Positions 23,061-40,113 of a DNA stretch of 64,000 bases are shown here, piece after piece. The DNA is taken from positions 24,244,322 through 24,308,321 of the forward strand of contig JABACO010000001.1 in the NCBI GenBank assembly GCA_013339895.1, read 5' to 3'. The position numbers were made by a program, and so were the translations under genes. This DNA is from Ephydatia muelleri. Its lineage: Eukaryota > Porifera > Demospongiae > Spongillida > Spongillidae. How positions within the stretch are numbered: the first letter of the stretch is position 1; each line of letters begins with the position of its first letter. The notes beneath the pieces were generated by a model that had not been told where the DNA came from, ran no database searches, and worked only from the letters and a program-made list of their open reading frames with translations.

Positions 23061-24847
23061 TTGGTTCACTCCTGTTGCTAACTGTGCAATGATTTCCTAC
23101 AAAGATGCATGTGATCTTCAGATCTTCATTCTCCTCCAGTCCTCTCTTGACATCCAGTTCTTCCATTGTGCTTCAGACGTCTCTATCTTTCTCTGTATCA
23201 TTTCTACCTTCATTGCATCATATTTCCACACATCATTATTTTGTAACTATGAATACAAACGCACAATCCGATAGTCATAGATCGAGTTGTAAATGCACTC
23301 CCACCACAATCTACTGCACTATACTAACTAGCAGGTGGTACATACTATGTGCATTGATGAATAAACACCTGACAAAAGCATTAGCTTGCTACTCCACAGC
23401 AATTTGACACGGCTACGGGTTGGTCTTGTTTTGGCAGCAAGGTGCCCGGGACATACACACGTAGGTTCTGTGATCATTGGATCCGCACTAGTACTTTTGT
23501 TAACAACAGTGTTACCAACAGAAACGAACTGCAACGGATATAATGGGGCCCCATGCATACATTTTTATACGCTAGGGTAGTGTAATATAGTTATTTATAC
23601 AGAGGCGCGCAGCACTAAAAATTAGTCACCCTTTTTTTTTTTTGCCCGGATCGATTTTTGCGTGACAGGGTGTTGCAAATATTGCGACAGAGCAGGTGTA
23701 AATTTCCAGGACTGAGAGACCTGGTCGCTTGCGTGTAAATGATAGGGTGATACTGTGACCTATTCAACGAAACCTAATTCAAAGGTATAGGGAGGGATGG
23801 AGGTGTGTTGGAGAGGTGGGACGTCATAATGTGAAACTCTGGCTATCGCAAGTTCATGCATGTGTCCTGTACAGTGTATGCTACATGTATCTCAACCTCC
23901 CCCCCCCCCCCCCCCCGACACCCGCATCATACCACCGCGTGGTTTAGCGTGCATGTCGGTATATCGCGCCCATGCGCAGTGGGGCCGATCGGCAGGGACG
24001 ACGGGAGCTTATTAAAGTTCGCAGGTGCTTATAAGCATGATATATGAGAACTTTGGCGCATGCATATGCGGCGTGCACGTAATGATTTTGTTTGACAATG
24101 CAGGACTGTGCATGATGGGGCCTTCTGCGATATAGGTTGAATCATACAATGTATACTTTGCAGACGCATACAGGATCGAAGCGTCCTGTACGTACTAGCG
24201 CTACCAACCACAATGCAAAGGCCACTGGAATCCTATGCTGACGAAGACAGCGCAGCTGTCGAGTGCTGACGCAGCGCACGTGACACTCCCCCTTCAAAAA
24301 TGTGATGTGTTGGGCTTTATTTGCCCATATACATATATAGTCATTCAAGTTGCATAGTGCACGGCCCATGCAAAGTTGAACACCTCCTCGATGTTGCTGA
24401 CGTTCCAATTCCCATCTCGATCTGCTCCCTCTTCGACGTGTACTGATCCCTAATGACCTGCAAATTCTCAATAAATGGCAGGGGGTAGCCTAGTTGCTTA
24501 ATGAAATGTAGACAGGAAATTTAAGGCCCATTGCTTTTGGCGAATCTTTGCCGACTGGATCTCTAGCATTGCAGACTTATAGAAAGAAAAAACATGCGAA
24601 AGACCCTCCTTTACAATTGCTTCTTACACATTGAGAATCGGAGCTATAAGGCGCTGAATTTTTCATTAGCTGCGTGCATTTCAACGCAAAGCGTTACATT
24701 TCTATTGAGGAAGACCAATTGAATTAAGGTTGAAAGAAGGTACTCGAAGGCTGATACGAAAACCTACCATGCATGTACTTATATAGTGTCTCACTATGCA
24801 GTCTAGAAGCATTTTCTCGTGCAGTTTAAGCAAAGCACATATATATT
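23061..24847. other. intergenic, no supported gene
   Basis: Short frames only. A T tract and a C tract (about 23897-23916) occur. Nothing recognised upstream of the large membrane protein, except a TA-rich putative core promoter region that cannot be confirmed. Confidence 0.5.
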
Positions 24848-24876
24848 TGGGATCGTTTCTGCGAAAAGGGACCTAT
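24848..24876. mobile_element. terminal relic of the fold-back family
   Basis: TGGGATCGTTTCTGCGAAAA followed by GGGACCTAT matches, inverted, the terminus at 790-826 of the half fold-back copy. Only the end is left. Confidence 0.6.
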
Positions 24877-25069
24877 AACAAGAGTATGTTATTCATGGCC
24901 TCAGGCATAGTTTTGATGGCCTCAGGCGTTTTGTCTGCACGAAGGCCGATGCATGCATGTGTGCTGTGCATTTGTGTTAATTGTTGTTGTATCCAAATAT
25001 CCAAATAAATGTGTGTATCTTATGCCCATACAGAATACTTTACCTGCACATCGTTATTCATTTATTGAA

Positions 25070-28000
25070 ATGCTGGCAATTCAATTTGCTGTATGCTACT
25101 TTTTTGCGTCATGCGTGAATGAAGTCAAATCAGAGCTAACTTCATCATGGAACAATTGTACCTACATCGTTACACCCAATGGGACATGTTCGGATTCCAG
25201 CAGCATACCTTGCAATACTCTTCACACTTATGTTCAAAATGCATCAGTGTACTTCGTATCAAATGCAACATTTTGTTTCTTGAGTGGCAGGCATATCATA
25301 AACGAAACGATTGCAATCAGAAGTGTCTCGAACATTTCGATGATCGGGTTTGGAACCTCTGTTCAAAGTTCTGTGAATGACAAAGCAAGCCAATTTAACT
25401 TTAGCGAAATCTTTCCCCAAGATAAAAATGTTACGTTTCTGGAACCTGCAGCAATTATCGAATGTAAAACCTTGTCAGGTTTTTTGTTTAATGACATCAA
25501 TTACCTATTGCTTACGAATCTTACAATAATGAACTGTGGAGCAAATATCACTGGCACCTTATCATATACGCAAATGACCAGTTCAATCGATATGAGTCTC
25601 ATTCACTATGCGGCTGTTCTCATGATCAATATCTCCAACCTCCACATTGAAGCCACCTCTATACAAAACAGTACAGGGTATGGCCTTGTGGGAATAAACA
25701 TACTAGGACAGTCTCAGATCACGGGATCATCATTTGTGGGAAACAATCAGTTTGTGAAAGGCAACCTCCAGCAGTACAATCCAGTGTATGCCTACTGTAG
25801 TGATGGATTCCATTTTATAACTCCAATAATTTTTGTTGATTTTGCAGGAAAAGACATGTATTCAGGAGGCAATGCTTTATTTATCTATGATGCACAATCA
25901 AATCATTCCAAAGAGCCTATCTTGGACATATCTTCCTGTTTGTTCACTCTAGGGGTTGATGGCTCAATAGGTCTAATTACAACCAATGAACAAAGTTATC
26001 CTACTGTTCGTTACAGAAGTATGGGGACAGGACTTGGAGTCATGCTATTGCAGACGACATACAAGGTCTATATATCCATCACCAACACAGTGGCCTACAG
26101 AAATCAAGGGTCACTTGGAGGGAACCTTAACTTTCAGGTAAACCCATTGACCTTTGATATCATCCTAATAAATGTGTGCAGTGATAAAGGTGTAAGTGTG
26201 ATGGGAGGTGGCCTGTACTTCACTATTATCAGATCAGCATTTTCAGGTCCAAGTAACAATTTAGATCGGCTAATAGTGACTAATTCAGCATTTTAAACTG
26301 ACTACAAAGCAGCAAATGGAATTTTTATCTCCATGCTAGAATGGAGTTTCACAATACAGTTTGAAAAATGCAGTATGTTTGTTAATTCAGTATTGGTTTC
26401 ATTACGTTTATCAGACACAAACAATCCAATCATATTCAACAACACAGTTTTCAGTGCAGCTGGGTGCAGTGGTGGTATAGGGGCATACCACACTTCAATT
26501 AAGGTGTCGAATTGCCACTTCAACAAGTACGCTAACGTTTATGGATATGAAAGTTACATTTACATTGCTGAAAGTATGTTTTCAAACACAGTGATTAGTG
26601 CCCTTAGCCTTGAAAATAGCAATTTGTCACTTACAGGAGACATCAGCTTCATGAATAATGTAGTTCAAGGTGATGGTGGAGCTCTGTACCTGTCTTATTC
26701 AGTTCTAACCTTCATAGCTCCAGTTAACATTTCGTTTATCAATAATAGTGCATCCCTCCATGGTGGCGCCATCTTTATTCGAAAATACATTAAAGATGGA
26801 GGATGCTCTGTCATTTTCAATGATTCCAATGGTACCCTAGAGTATCCTGGAGTTCATCTTTCCTTTGAAGGCAACCATGCAGGTGTTGCAGGTGATGTGC
26901 TGTATGGAGGGGATATCGATGCATGCTCTTATGATTGCAGATTAACACCAAACTACTGTTCATCTTCTGATGAAAGAATGCTTACTGTTCTCAATGCTAC
27001 CACCTTATGCGCTAACAAACCATGTGGCAATAGTGTTGGCAATTTGACAATGATATCATCAGACCCTCGAACCATCTACAGCTGTGCAAATAGCACAATT
27101 GATTGCAATTCAAATACTGGTACAAAAAGAATAGTTTACCCTGGACAAATTATTGACATCCCTATTGTAACAGTTGGCCAACTAGATGGAATATCTCCTG
27201 ATGATGTTCTGAGCATTACCTGTGATGTGGCTAATGGTCAAAACAAAATTAATTGTACTACCCCTTCATTTTCAGGAGAGCAACAACAAACAAAGCAGTA
27301 CTGTAGCAACTATCGCTACCAAGTAAAGGGGAAAGATAACCAGCTCCATCTTTCTGCCATACACTTATTGTCAAAAACGGCATATTCTGATGGTTATGGT
27401 ACACCAACATATTCTATGTTGGTTACAGTCTTGCAATGTCCTACTACAATTGGTTTTGTTTGGAACTCCATAACTAAAATGTGCTCATGTAGTCAAATCT
27501 TACAGAAGTATGATATACAATGTGACATAACCACATTAACAGTCTTTAAAACAGGTACACTGTGGATAGGAAATAGTTCAGACGGAATACTAGCAGTTCA
27601 CACTCACTGTCCTTATAATTACTGTAAGACAAACGATACACCTCTTGTTCTTGATACTCCTGATAACCAAGATGAACAGTGTAATTACAACCACAGTGGA
27701 GTTTTGTGTGGAGGGTGCAAGGCTAATTTCAGTGCAGTGTTTGGTGGTGCTCGGTGCAAGCTGTGTACTAATCAAAATATTTGGGTCCTTGTTTCCGGTG
27801 CTGTCCTAGGTGTTGTCATGGTAATTTTGTTGTTTCTTCTCAACTGTACTGTCACCATGGGCACAATCAGTCCAGTTATTTTGTATGCTAATATAGTTGG
27901 ACCAAGCATACTGTACTTAGTGCCACACAATAATCATGGTGGAGATTTCAAAACGTTTCTTTTTGTATTTATAAATTGGCTGAACTTAGACTTTGGAATT

Positions 28001-28957
28001 GAGGCATGTTTTTATGATGGCATGGACGCATATTCCAAGACCTGGATGGAGCTCTTGTTCCCTCTATACATCTTAGCCTTGGTGGGAGCCATCATCATTG
28101 GAAGCAGGTGGTCATCCAAACTAGCTTGGTTATGTAAGCGAAATGCAGTACCTGTTTTGGCAACATTAATCTTACTTTTATATGCAAATATTCTTCAAAC
28201 TGTCATTGAAATCTTTTCCTACACTCAGTTGGACACTGGTAACCCTCAGAGTCCACTACTGTGGTTGTCTGATGGTAATGTCCTTTATGCCAGAAAAAAG
28301 CATGCTTACCTCTTTATTGCTGGATTGATAATAACCATTGCATTTATCGTTCCATACACAACTATTTTGTTAGTATCACCATGGTTACAGGCTAGGTCAC
28401 AAATGAGATTTTTTAATTGGATGAATAGACTCAAGCCATTTATTGATGCTTATCAGGCGCCTTTCAAGGATCGGTTCCGTTACTGGCCTGGGGTGCATCT
28501 TATGATGCGTGCTGTTCTGTATGCTGTCTTCATCACCAACCAAGCCAATGATATGAATGTCAACCTCTTAGCAAATGCTGTTGTTGGTTGTGTTTATTGT
28601 GGAGCGACTAACATTTTTTCAGTTTACAAAGATTGGCTGCTAACTATCTTAGAGACCTTTTTTGTTATTAATTTGCTGTGCTTGTCAACCTCGATGTTGT
28701 ACATCCACAATTACACTGATGGTACCATTGATACTCTCATCATGACCAGCACAGGGAGTGCATTTATTGTCTTCATAGGGATTGTGGCATTTCATTTGTA
28801 TACACTATTAAAGGATCTGTTCAATGCGTTCATGTCAACAAGAGAGACATCTAATAGGACTGTTCAGCATCAGCAGGAAGCAGCTGAAGTAACACCCCTA
28901 TTGACGAGCACCAGGATTGCTAGAGATTCATTGATCTTCGATAGTCACCAGATGTGA
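25070..28957 (+). CDS. large beta-helix, multi-TM surface protein with one in-frame stop
   Basis: Two long frames in the same phase (ending at 26296 and running 26333-28957) are separated by one TAA at 26294-26296; together they span 1295 codons. Met at 25070 starts a good signal peptide (MLAIQFAVCYFFASC), so I prefer it to the upstream Met at 24953. The ectodomain is rich in Asn-x-Ser/Thr and in short GGG-LY, GDGGALY and GGAIF motifs spaced as in Pmp-like right-handed beta-helix proteins. A Cys-rich module (HSGVLCGGCKANFSA, then CKLC) precedes nine or ten hydrophobic segments (about 27778-28810) and a cytosolic tail. Similar uncharacterised proteins are, to my knowledge, frequent in sponges. 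It probably sits in the plasma membrane as a receptor or adhesion protein. The stop could be a true mutation, polymorphism or assembly error; no other lesion is seen in 3.9 kb. Confidence 0.8.
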
Positions 28958-29902
28958 CTTTTTATACATGTGTGCAGTAGCAGTGTTTGAAATCTTTGCA
29001 TGTAACAGAATAGAGTAGCTTCACTTGTTCTGCATATGTGTGCAGTAATTAAATTAATGATGAATTGCAGAATTGCAGTCTAATAATTGTATATAAATTG
29101 TCATGGGTGCATGTTTATTATGATGCAAGATGTTTGAAATGCAATAATGTCATTTTGAGGGCTACATTTTAATCAGCATACAGCTAGACTAAGTTTTCTT
29201 TTGAGGAGGAGGAATCTCAAGGGGACAGACATCCCTCTCTCTAACAAAGTCAAATATGCAAGTTTTTAAAATCAACATGTAATTAATTGAGCATGCAAGC
29301 TGGATGAAGGCAATGAAAACTATTATTAATTGCAATTTATTTAAATTCAGTTTGGAGGTAGATGTAGACTAGCCCTTTTCTTTATGAGCTGAACATTTGT
29401 GATTCACAGATTCTAAGAGAGGTGTAAAAATAAAACTGATTACAATCACACTCTGTGTCCACACATTCCATACTTTATGACAGTGCGCAGTTCATGATCA
29501 ACAGATCACTGGATGAGCAAGTACTAGCTAGTGAGTAATGCAATCCTCATGCAAATTCGGTCCACTGCTGCAAACTTGTGACATTCAATGACAAAGAAAA
29601 GAAATGAAACTTGTGCAGCGTGTACAGTATCCAAACAATACTCTATGCATGTTCACACCTACTAAACAACATTGCTGTTCAAATGAACTCCAAATATTGA
29701 ACGTAGCATTATTCATTTCATTGATCAGACCCACATGCATTTTGTTAGACATACCCCAGACTTTCATCAAATAAGGTTTCATAATGCAAAGGGAACACAT
29801 TCATCACATCAATGCTGTCTACCACTACATGCCCAGAATTAGACTTGATACCTCTACTCTGAGACATTCCTTCCAACAATTTCTGAGGTATCTGTACTTA
29901 AA
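28958..29902. other. 3-prime flank, no gene recognised
   Basis: AT-rich sequence between two convergent transcription units. No domain-bearing frame was found. Confidence 0.5.
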
Positions 29903-29965
29903 ATAAATTTAATAAGTGTGCCAGCCAGTTTTAACTGTGCCCAGCCCAGCTGCCATCATGGGAAA

Positions 29966-31617
29966 TCACCACCTTTGTACACTGGGTAGCACTGATGAAT
30001 TGGAAAACTTGACCTCCTGACACTTTATTTTCTTCTTGGTCAGCATCCTCTTTGGGGCTACCTTATGGGAGCAGGTCGGTGTTGTCTCAACCTTATTAAT
30101 GCAGGATGCTGCTGCCACCAATTCTTTTGCCCTCTTGTTTCCCTTCCTTCTGCATTTGTAGTTCTCCCGATCAGCATTTTTTGCCCTTTGTCTCACCACC
30201 TCGTGCTCTTTCACGGCAATAGGCATCTCTTTTATGATGGTTACATCATTCTGTGCTCCTTCTATACCTTCTGTTTGGTCACCTACAGTAGACATGGTCA
30301 GTAAAAGAGCATGGAAACCTAGAAATTGTCTACCTAAATGCGTATAACCTCTTTTAAAGGGTCAACCATGTGACTACATCACACATATAACAGCCAATCG
30401 TATTTGGGAGTGAGCGAAGCTTCTCACATTTTTCCCAGTGCTCAACTACCAGAAAAATGTTATCAATCTGTTGAACTTGAATGTGGAAATAGTAATATGC
30501 AAGTATACTATGTGTGATACAGTACATAGACAGTCTGTTACATGCATGTCACTTGGCATATGCGGATTAGTGTGCCTAGAGCTAGCTCTGATGGGGAAAC
30601 AAGTCAGCTTCTCTATCATGCGCACACTCCGCATGTACTGACATCAAATGTTTTGACATCCATGTGCGCTACATGAGTTCAATTATGCACACATTAGCTA
30701 CAGCATTTACTGGTACATATGCTCCACTTGTATGTTCAACAGTCACATGGCCACATATTACACACCACCATTAAATTCCACCACAACATGTGAACACATG
30801 CACTCACTGCAGAAAGCTGCAAACACTATACCTTGAGAGTCTAAGTATATGAGGTGAATGACAAAATGCTTGTTTATTATTGATGGCAGTGTTTAGGCCA
30901 TTTCAGTTGTTGGTATAACTGAATATACAGCACTACTATACTACCCATTCCTGTTCATTTCTGCAGTGTTTTCAGAACTGACATGGATCTCAATGAATGT
31001 AGTTGGGAATAGTTATGGCACATCACACAAAGCTAATTGTAACTGGGGCAAGAAAATAGTGCAAAAACTGACAATTTAGTAGGCCTACAGTGTAAATGCC
31101 ATAGCAGGGCCTGCATGTGCAAGCATGATTAAGATGCACTGGGCACAAACAATGAGCATACGATTATCAGGAGGAATCTGTAAATAGACCAAAGAATCTG
31201 TACTGTCACTCATTCATATAAGTAGACTTTTCCTTGCTATTTACACCATTCACAAAACCCTATTAATGCTGTGTTCTTGAAAAGAATGTTCTCTATGCAA
31301 CTTTGCAAATGTAGATCTGGTATTGAAAACTAATATTATTGATTACCTTGTGACTTGCTCATCTCCAACTCTTCAACACGATCAGCAGTAGCATTGTTTC
31401 CCATAGCTCTCAACACCTTCACTAATGCTTGGTATGTTGCATCACTTGAATTCGTTCTTTTCCATTCCAACAACATCTTATCCCTCTTATCACCTTCACT
31501 ATCCCCTTCGATGTCAATATCTCTAACCGTCTGATCACAAAGAAGCCTTCGGCCCATACGTCTCCAATCAAAGTCATACTCGGCTATTGTGTAGATGTGC
31601 TCCTCACTGCACTCCAT
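29966..31617 (-). CDS. Death domain protein, at least two exons
   Basis: The first visible exon (about 31617-31346) starts at Met 31617 and encodes a Death domain: IAEYDFDWRRMGRRLL, IDIEGDSEG, then MLLEWKRTNSSDATYQALVK and RAMGNNATADRVEEL. It ends at a GT donor after a Ser-Gln codon pair (CACAAG/GTAATC). The second exon starts after TACTGTAG at about 30283, joins in phase, and encodes a Lys/Arg-rich tail (YKCRRKGNKRAKELV) ending at 29966. Death domains assemble signalling complexes in apoptosis and innate immunity by homotypic contacts. The frame is open upstream of Met 31617 to an AG acceptor, so more 5-prime exons may exist; the polyubiquitin-like array lies 1.8 kb upstream on the same strand. 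A damaged duplicate is at 60682-62287. Confidence 0.75.
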
Positions 31618-31729
31618 GCTCAACAGAGCTGCTATATGTGCAATAGTACATAGCTATGATCGATACACATGTACATATCAGTATACATTAATGAAAATGT
31701 ATGATTCTTTTATTTATCATTAGATCAAA

Positions 31730-31970
31730 TGGGACAGTTTGCCCCACGGTTAAAATGTTATTAAAATGCATCGCGTTTGAATCGCTATAACTTCCCAACG
31801 TATAGCGCTATCGACTTCCTATTTTCAACACGTCATACTACATCATTTTACTATGAAGTGTTGAAAATAGAAAGTCGATAGCGTTATCCGTTGGGAAGAT
31901 ATAGCGATTCAAACGCGATGCATTTTTATAACATTTTAACCGTGGGGCAATTTTCGCGGAAACTGTCCCA
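31730..31970. mobile_element. short fold-back element absent from the duplicate
   Basis: A hairpin-forming 241-bp insert bounded by TGGGACAGTTTG and AAACTGTCCCA. The arms share GAAAATAGAAAGTCGATAGCG with the longer fold-back elements. The duplicated locus near 62392 continues directly from GATCAAA to AATAACAATACATAAAC without it, so it was inserted after duplication or precisely lost from the other copy. Confidence 0.85.
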
Positions 31971-32094
31971 ATAATAACAATACATAAACAGCATATAAAC
32001 TGCATCAATACGTAGCAGTGTAACTTATCAAAGGCTTTAGCTGGTCTCTGCAACTTCAAGCTAATCGGAGTTAAAGGATTGAGCATTTATATAT

Positions 32095-32820
32095 GGAACG
32101 TTCTATACGAAAATGGGTCTTGTGGATTTTATTTTATAACATAAAATTTAAATCGATACATCTTCCGAAATATTAACGCTATCGGGTTCCTATTTTTAAC
32201 ACAACACTATATGTGAAAATCCATTTTGGTGTCTTACACATGCGGGATACCGACGTTACAAGGTCCGAAACCCCCCCTGTACGGCTCAAATTGGCCACAT
32301 CTTCAGGTAGGAGTGTCCAAATCGGTTCAAAATAGGTACCTATGTAGAAGGGTTCTGCCGCTATTGATTTGTTCTGTTCGTTTTATCCGTTATGGAGATA
32401 CAAGTGTGCAAAGTAATTGCATATTTCCCGGGCGTTACGCGCCATTAACGTATTACGACTGGTTAACGCCCGGGAAATATGCAATTACTTTGCACACTTG
32501 TATCTCCATAACGGATAAAACGAACAGAACAAATCAATAGCGGTAGAACCCTTCTACATAGGTACCTATTTTGAACCGATTTGGACACTCCTACCCGAAG
32601 ATGTGGCCGTTTTGAACCCTACGGGGTATCGAACCTTGTAACGTCGGTACCCCGCATGTGTAAGACACCAAAATGATTTTACACATATAGTAATGGTGTG
32701 ATGTGATGTGTGTTGTTTAAAATAGGAACCCGATAGCATTAATATTACGGAAGATATATCGAATTACATTTTATGTTATAAAATAAAATCCACAAGACCC
32801 ATTTTCGTATAGAACGTTCC
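32095..32820. mobile_element. long fold-back element absent from the duplicate
   Basis: Two arms of about 350 bp, starting GGAACGTTCTATACG and ending CGTATAGAACGTTCC, are inverted repeats around a short centre near 32445-32465. The arms carry the family block GTATCTCCRTAACGGATAAA. The duplicate at about 62515 reads GAGCATTTTTATATTTATTA straight through. Flanks are AT-rich (TTATATAT and AAATATAA), so the target duplication cannot be fixed by eye. Confidence 0.88.
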
Positions 32821-33456
32821 AAATATAAATTTATTAAAATTTACATTCAAGTTAGACATACTGGTAAAAGAAATACCATGATGACATACACACACAAGTA
32901 AACAGCCTAGATAATTTCCTGAGAGTACTTGAGGAGAATGCATGACAATTCATATTATGTTTGAATCTAATTCCTCAAACTACAACATCCATAGTCCAAT
33001 TGTGTCATGTAGATATTCTTGAAGTAAACTAGAGATCGAATTTCAATAAAAATCTGATATTCAGGTTTGGCCTATGTAAATGACTAATAGCACAATACGG
33101 ATTGAGGGAATTGGAACATGTCAACCTTTAACCAAAGTATTGAAATGTATTAAGATGAACAAATACTTTTAATTCCAAACACACTATTCTGACATTTGCA
33201 TTTCAGCTGGTTTCTTATCTGCAAGTGTACGTTATACTGACTACTAGTCACATTGGGATCAACAACTATATATACAGTAGTGCCAATTATTTCTAGGCTA
33301 ATGAAAGCAAGTTAATCAATCATTGCTTACAATTTTTGTCCTAAAGCATACTCTTTGCTTGTAGGATTGCAATATTTCCCCTAGTAAGAAACTAATTCAA
33401 CAATGCACCAATAAAAGCATGACTATTTGTTCTTATAAAGTGCTCAAACTGTACTT

Positions 33457-37222
<3,766 letters not shown>

Positions 37223-37370
37223 CTAAGCAAGTCTTCAAACTTTGATTGTTTGTATAATCTCGCTACGTGCACACTCCTACACAGCCAAATTGTTACAAGA
37301 TATGGTGAACGCAACATTCCGGTTGGTACATAGTACAATAGCAAGCCACAATCTGGCCCAGACTATTTTG

Positions 37371-38026
37371 CAGGGGCGGATCTGGGGGGGGGGGGGGGGG
37401 GGGGGGCACCGAGGGCACGTACCCCCCCCCCCCCCCCCCCTAATTATATATTCATGTTACGTAATCGTACCGTGTAACTGCTCATGTAAATGGATGTAGC
37501 GTATGAAAGAAGTATTAACGCTTCGCCACCGCTTATAGCTTGCGCACACCAATGAGAAATTTTCGTTCAAAAGCGACCACGAAGGCTCTTCGCCTCACTG
37601 TATGACAAAATGCATAAACTAGCTACATACTAGTATTAGTAGTACATGTACTTTCATGCTTTTGTATTAAGTGATAAGTGATAAGTGCTAATTTTTCTTA
37701 TGAATGTGTGTCAGTATTGCTATATTGCTCAAAGCTTCCGCGCTTCGCCCCCCCCCTCCCCCCTCCCCCTCCCCCTCCCCCTCCCCCCCTCCCCCTCCCC
37801 CTCCCCCCCTCCCCCTCCCCCTCCCCCCCTCCCCCTCCCCCTCCCCCCCTCCCCCCCCCCTCCCCTCCCCCTCCCCCTCCCCCTCCCCCTCCCCCCCTCC
37901 CCCTCCCCCTCCCCCCCTCCCCCTCCCCCTCCCCCCCTCCCCCTCCCCCTCCCCCCCCTCCCCCTCCCCCTCCCCCCCTCCCCCTCCCCCCCCCACTTCC
38001 TAAATTCCTGGATCCACCCCTGTTTT
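37371..38026. mobile_element. hAT-like non-autonomous element filled with G/C tracts
   Basis: The left end CAGGGGCGGATCTGG and right end CCTGGATCCACCCCTG are inverted repeats of the hAT MITE type. Both sides are bordered by TTTTG, but an 8-bp duplication is not clear. Inside are a G tract (37383-37406), a C tract (37421-37440), a short unique part and a 250-bp CCCCCT array. Confidence 0.6.
37748..37995. repeat. (CCCCCT)n poly-pyrimidine array
   Basis: Nearly pure C with T every five to seven bases over about 250 bp. The complementary strand is an ideal G-quadruplex/triplex former. All Pro- or Gly-rich frames here are artefacts. Confidence 0.97.
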
Positions 38027-39315
<1,289 letters not shown>

Positions 39316-39435
39316 GCTTAGACCTATTATTATGTGCTTGACCTTACAATTGTGTGCTATGTAAACTGTGATTAGCCGAATCTGATGTTAGACTGCCTGG
39401 GGTACAAGTACATGTAGCAGTTTTTCTCTGAGAAC

Positions 39436-39675
39436 AGTAGGTCCAGGGTAGGCCTATGTAGGTACGTAGGTCCAGGGTAGGCCTATGTAGGTACGTAGGT
39501 CCAGGGTAGGCCTATGTAGGTACGTAGGTTCAGGGTAGGCCTATGTAGGTACATGTAGGTCCAGGGTAGGCCTATGTAGGTACATGTACATGTAGGTCCA
39601 GGATAGGCCTACATAGGTCCAGGGTACTAGTATAGGCCTATGTACAGTTAGGTACATTGTAGGTCCAGGGTGGTA
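39436..39675. repeat. minisatellite, 29-bp-scale unit
   Basis: Seven to eight copies of GTCCAGGGTAGGCCTATGTA with GGTACGTAG, the later ones carrying extra ACATGTAG insertions. Open frames across it are artefacts. Confidence 0.9.
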
Positions 39676-39761
39676 CAGGTGGTGATGAACACGTAGGCAA
39701 AGATGAGGAGAGTGAAGATGAGGATAACTATTCAGATGGAATTGAAGTTGACTATAATTAA

Positions 39762-39932
39762 GGCCGGCATACACGGGGCGACTTCCTGCCGATTTGTCGC
39801 ATGCAACTCAAATGAATATGGACAAATGTTCCGCAAACCATCAGTAAACTAAACAATTACGGAACTTTTACCCATATTCATTCGAGTTGCATGCGACAAG
39901 TCGGCAGGAAGTCGCCCCGTGTATGCCGACCT
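39762..39932. mobile_element. 171-bp palindromic element flanked by TTAA
   Basis: Inverted arms of about 60 bp start GGCCGGCATACACGGGGCG and end CGCCCCGTGTATGCCGACC, with an unpaired centre. The direct repeat TTAA occurs at 39758-39761 and 39933-39936. A TTAA duplication is characteristic of piggyBac transposition. It has no coding capacity. Confidence 0.7.
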
Positions 39933-40113
39933 TTAAAACCTACAAACGACCCTTGCACAAGTACATGCATGTACTGAATTACAATTGTATGGCCCTTGAA
40001 GATAATTTCATTATGTGGTAGGTCCATTGTATGCTATGTAAACTGTGGTTAGCTAATCTGATGTTAGGCTGCCTGGTAACTTCCAGTTCTAAGAGAACAA
40101 ACTGTGTACCTAT

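Noticed and set aside
32226-32540. 104-codon plus-strand frame
   Set aside because: It lies across the centre of a fold-back element, and the similar frames in other members are products of the inverted repeat.
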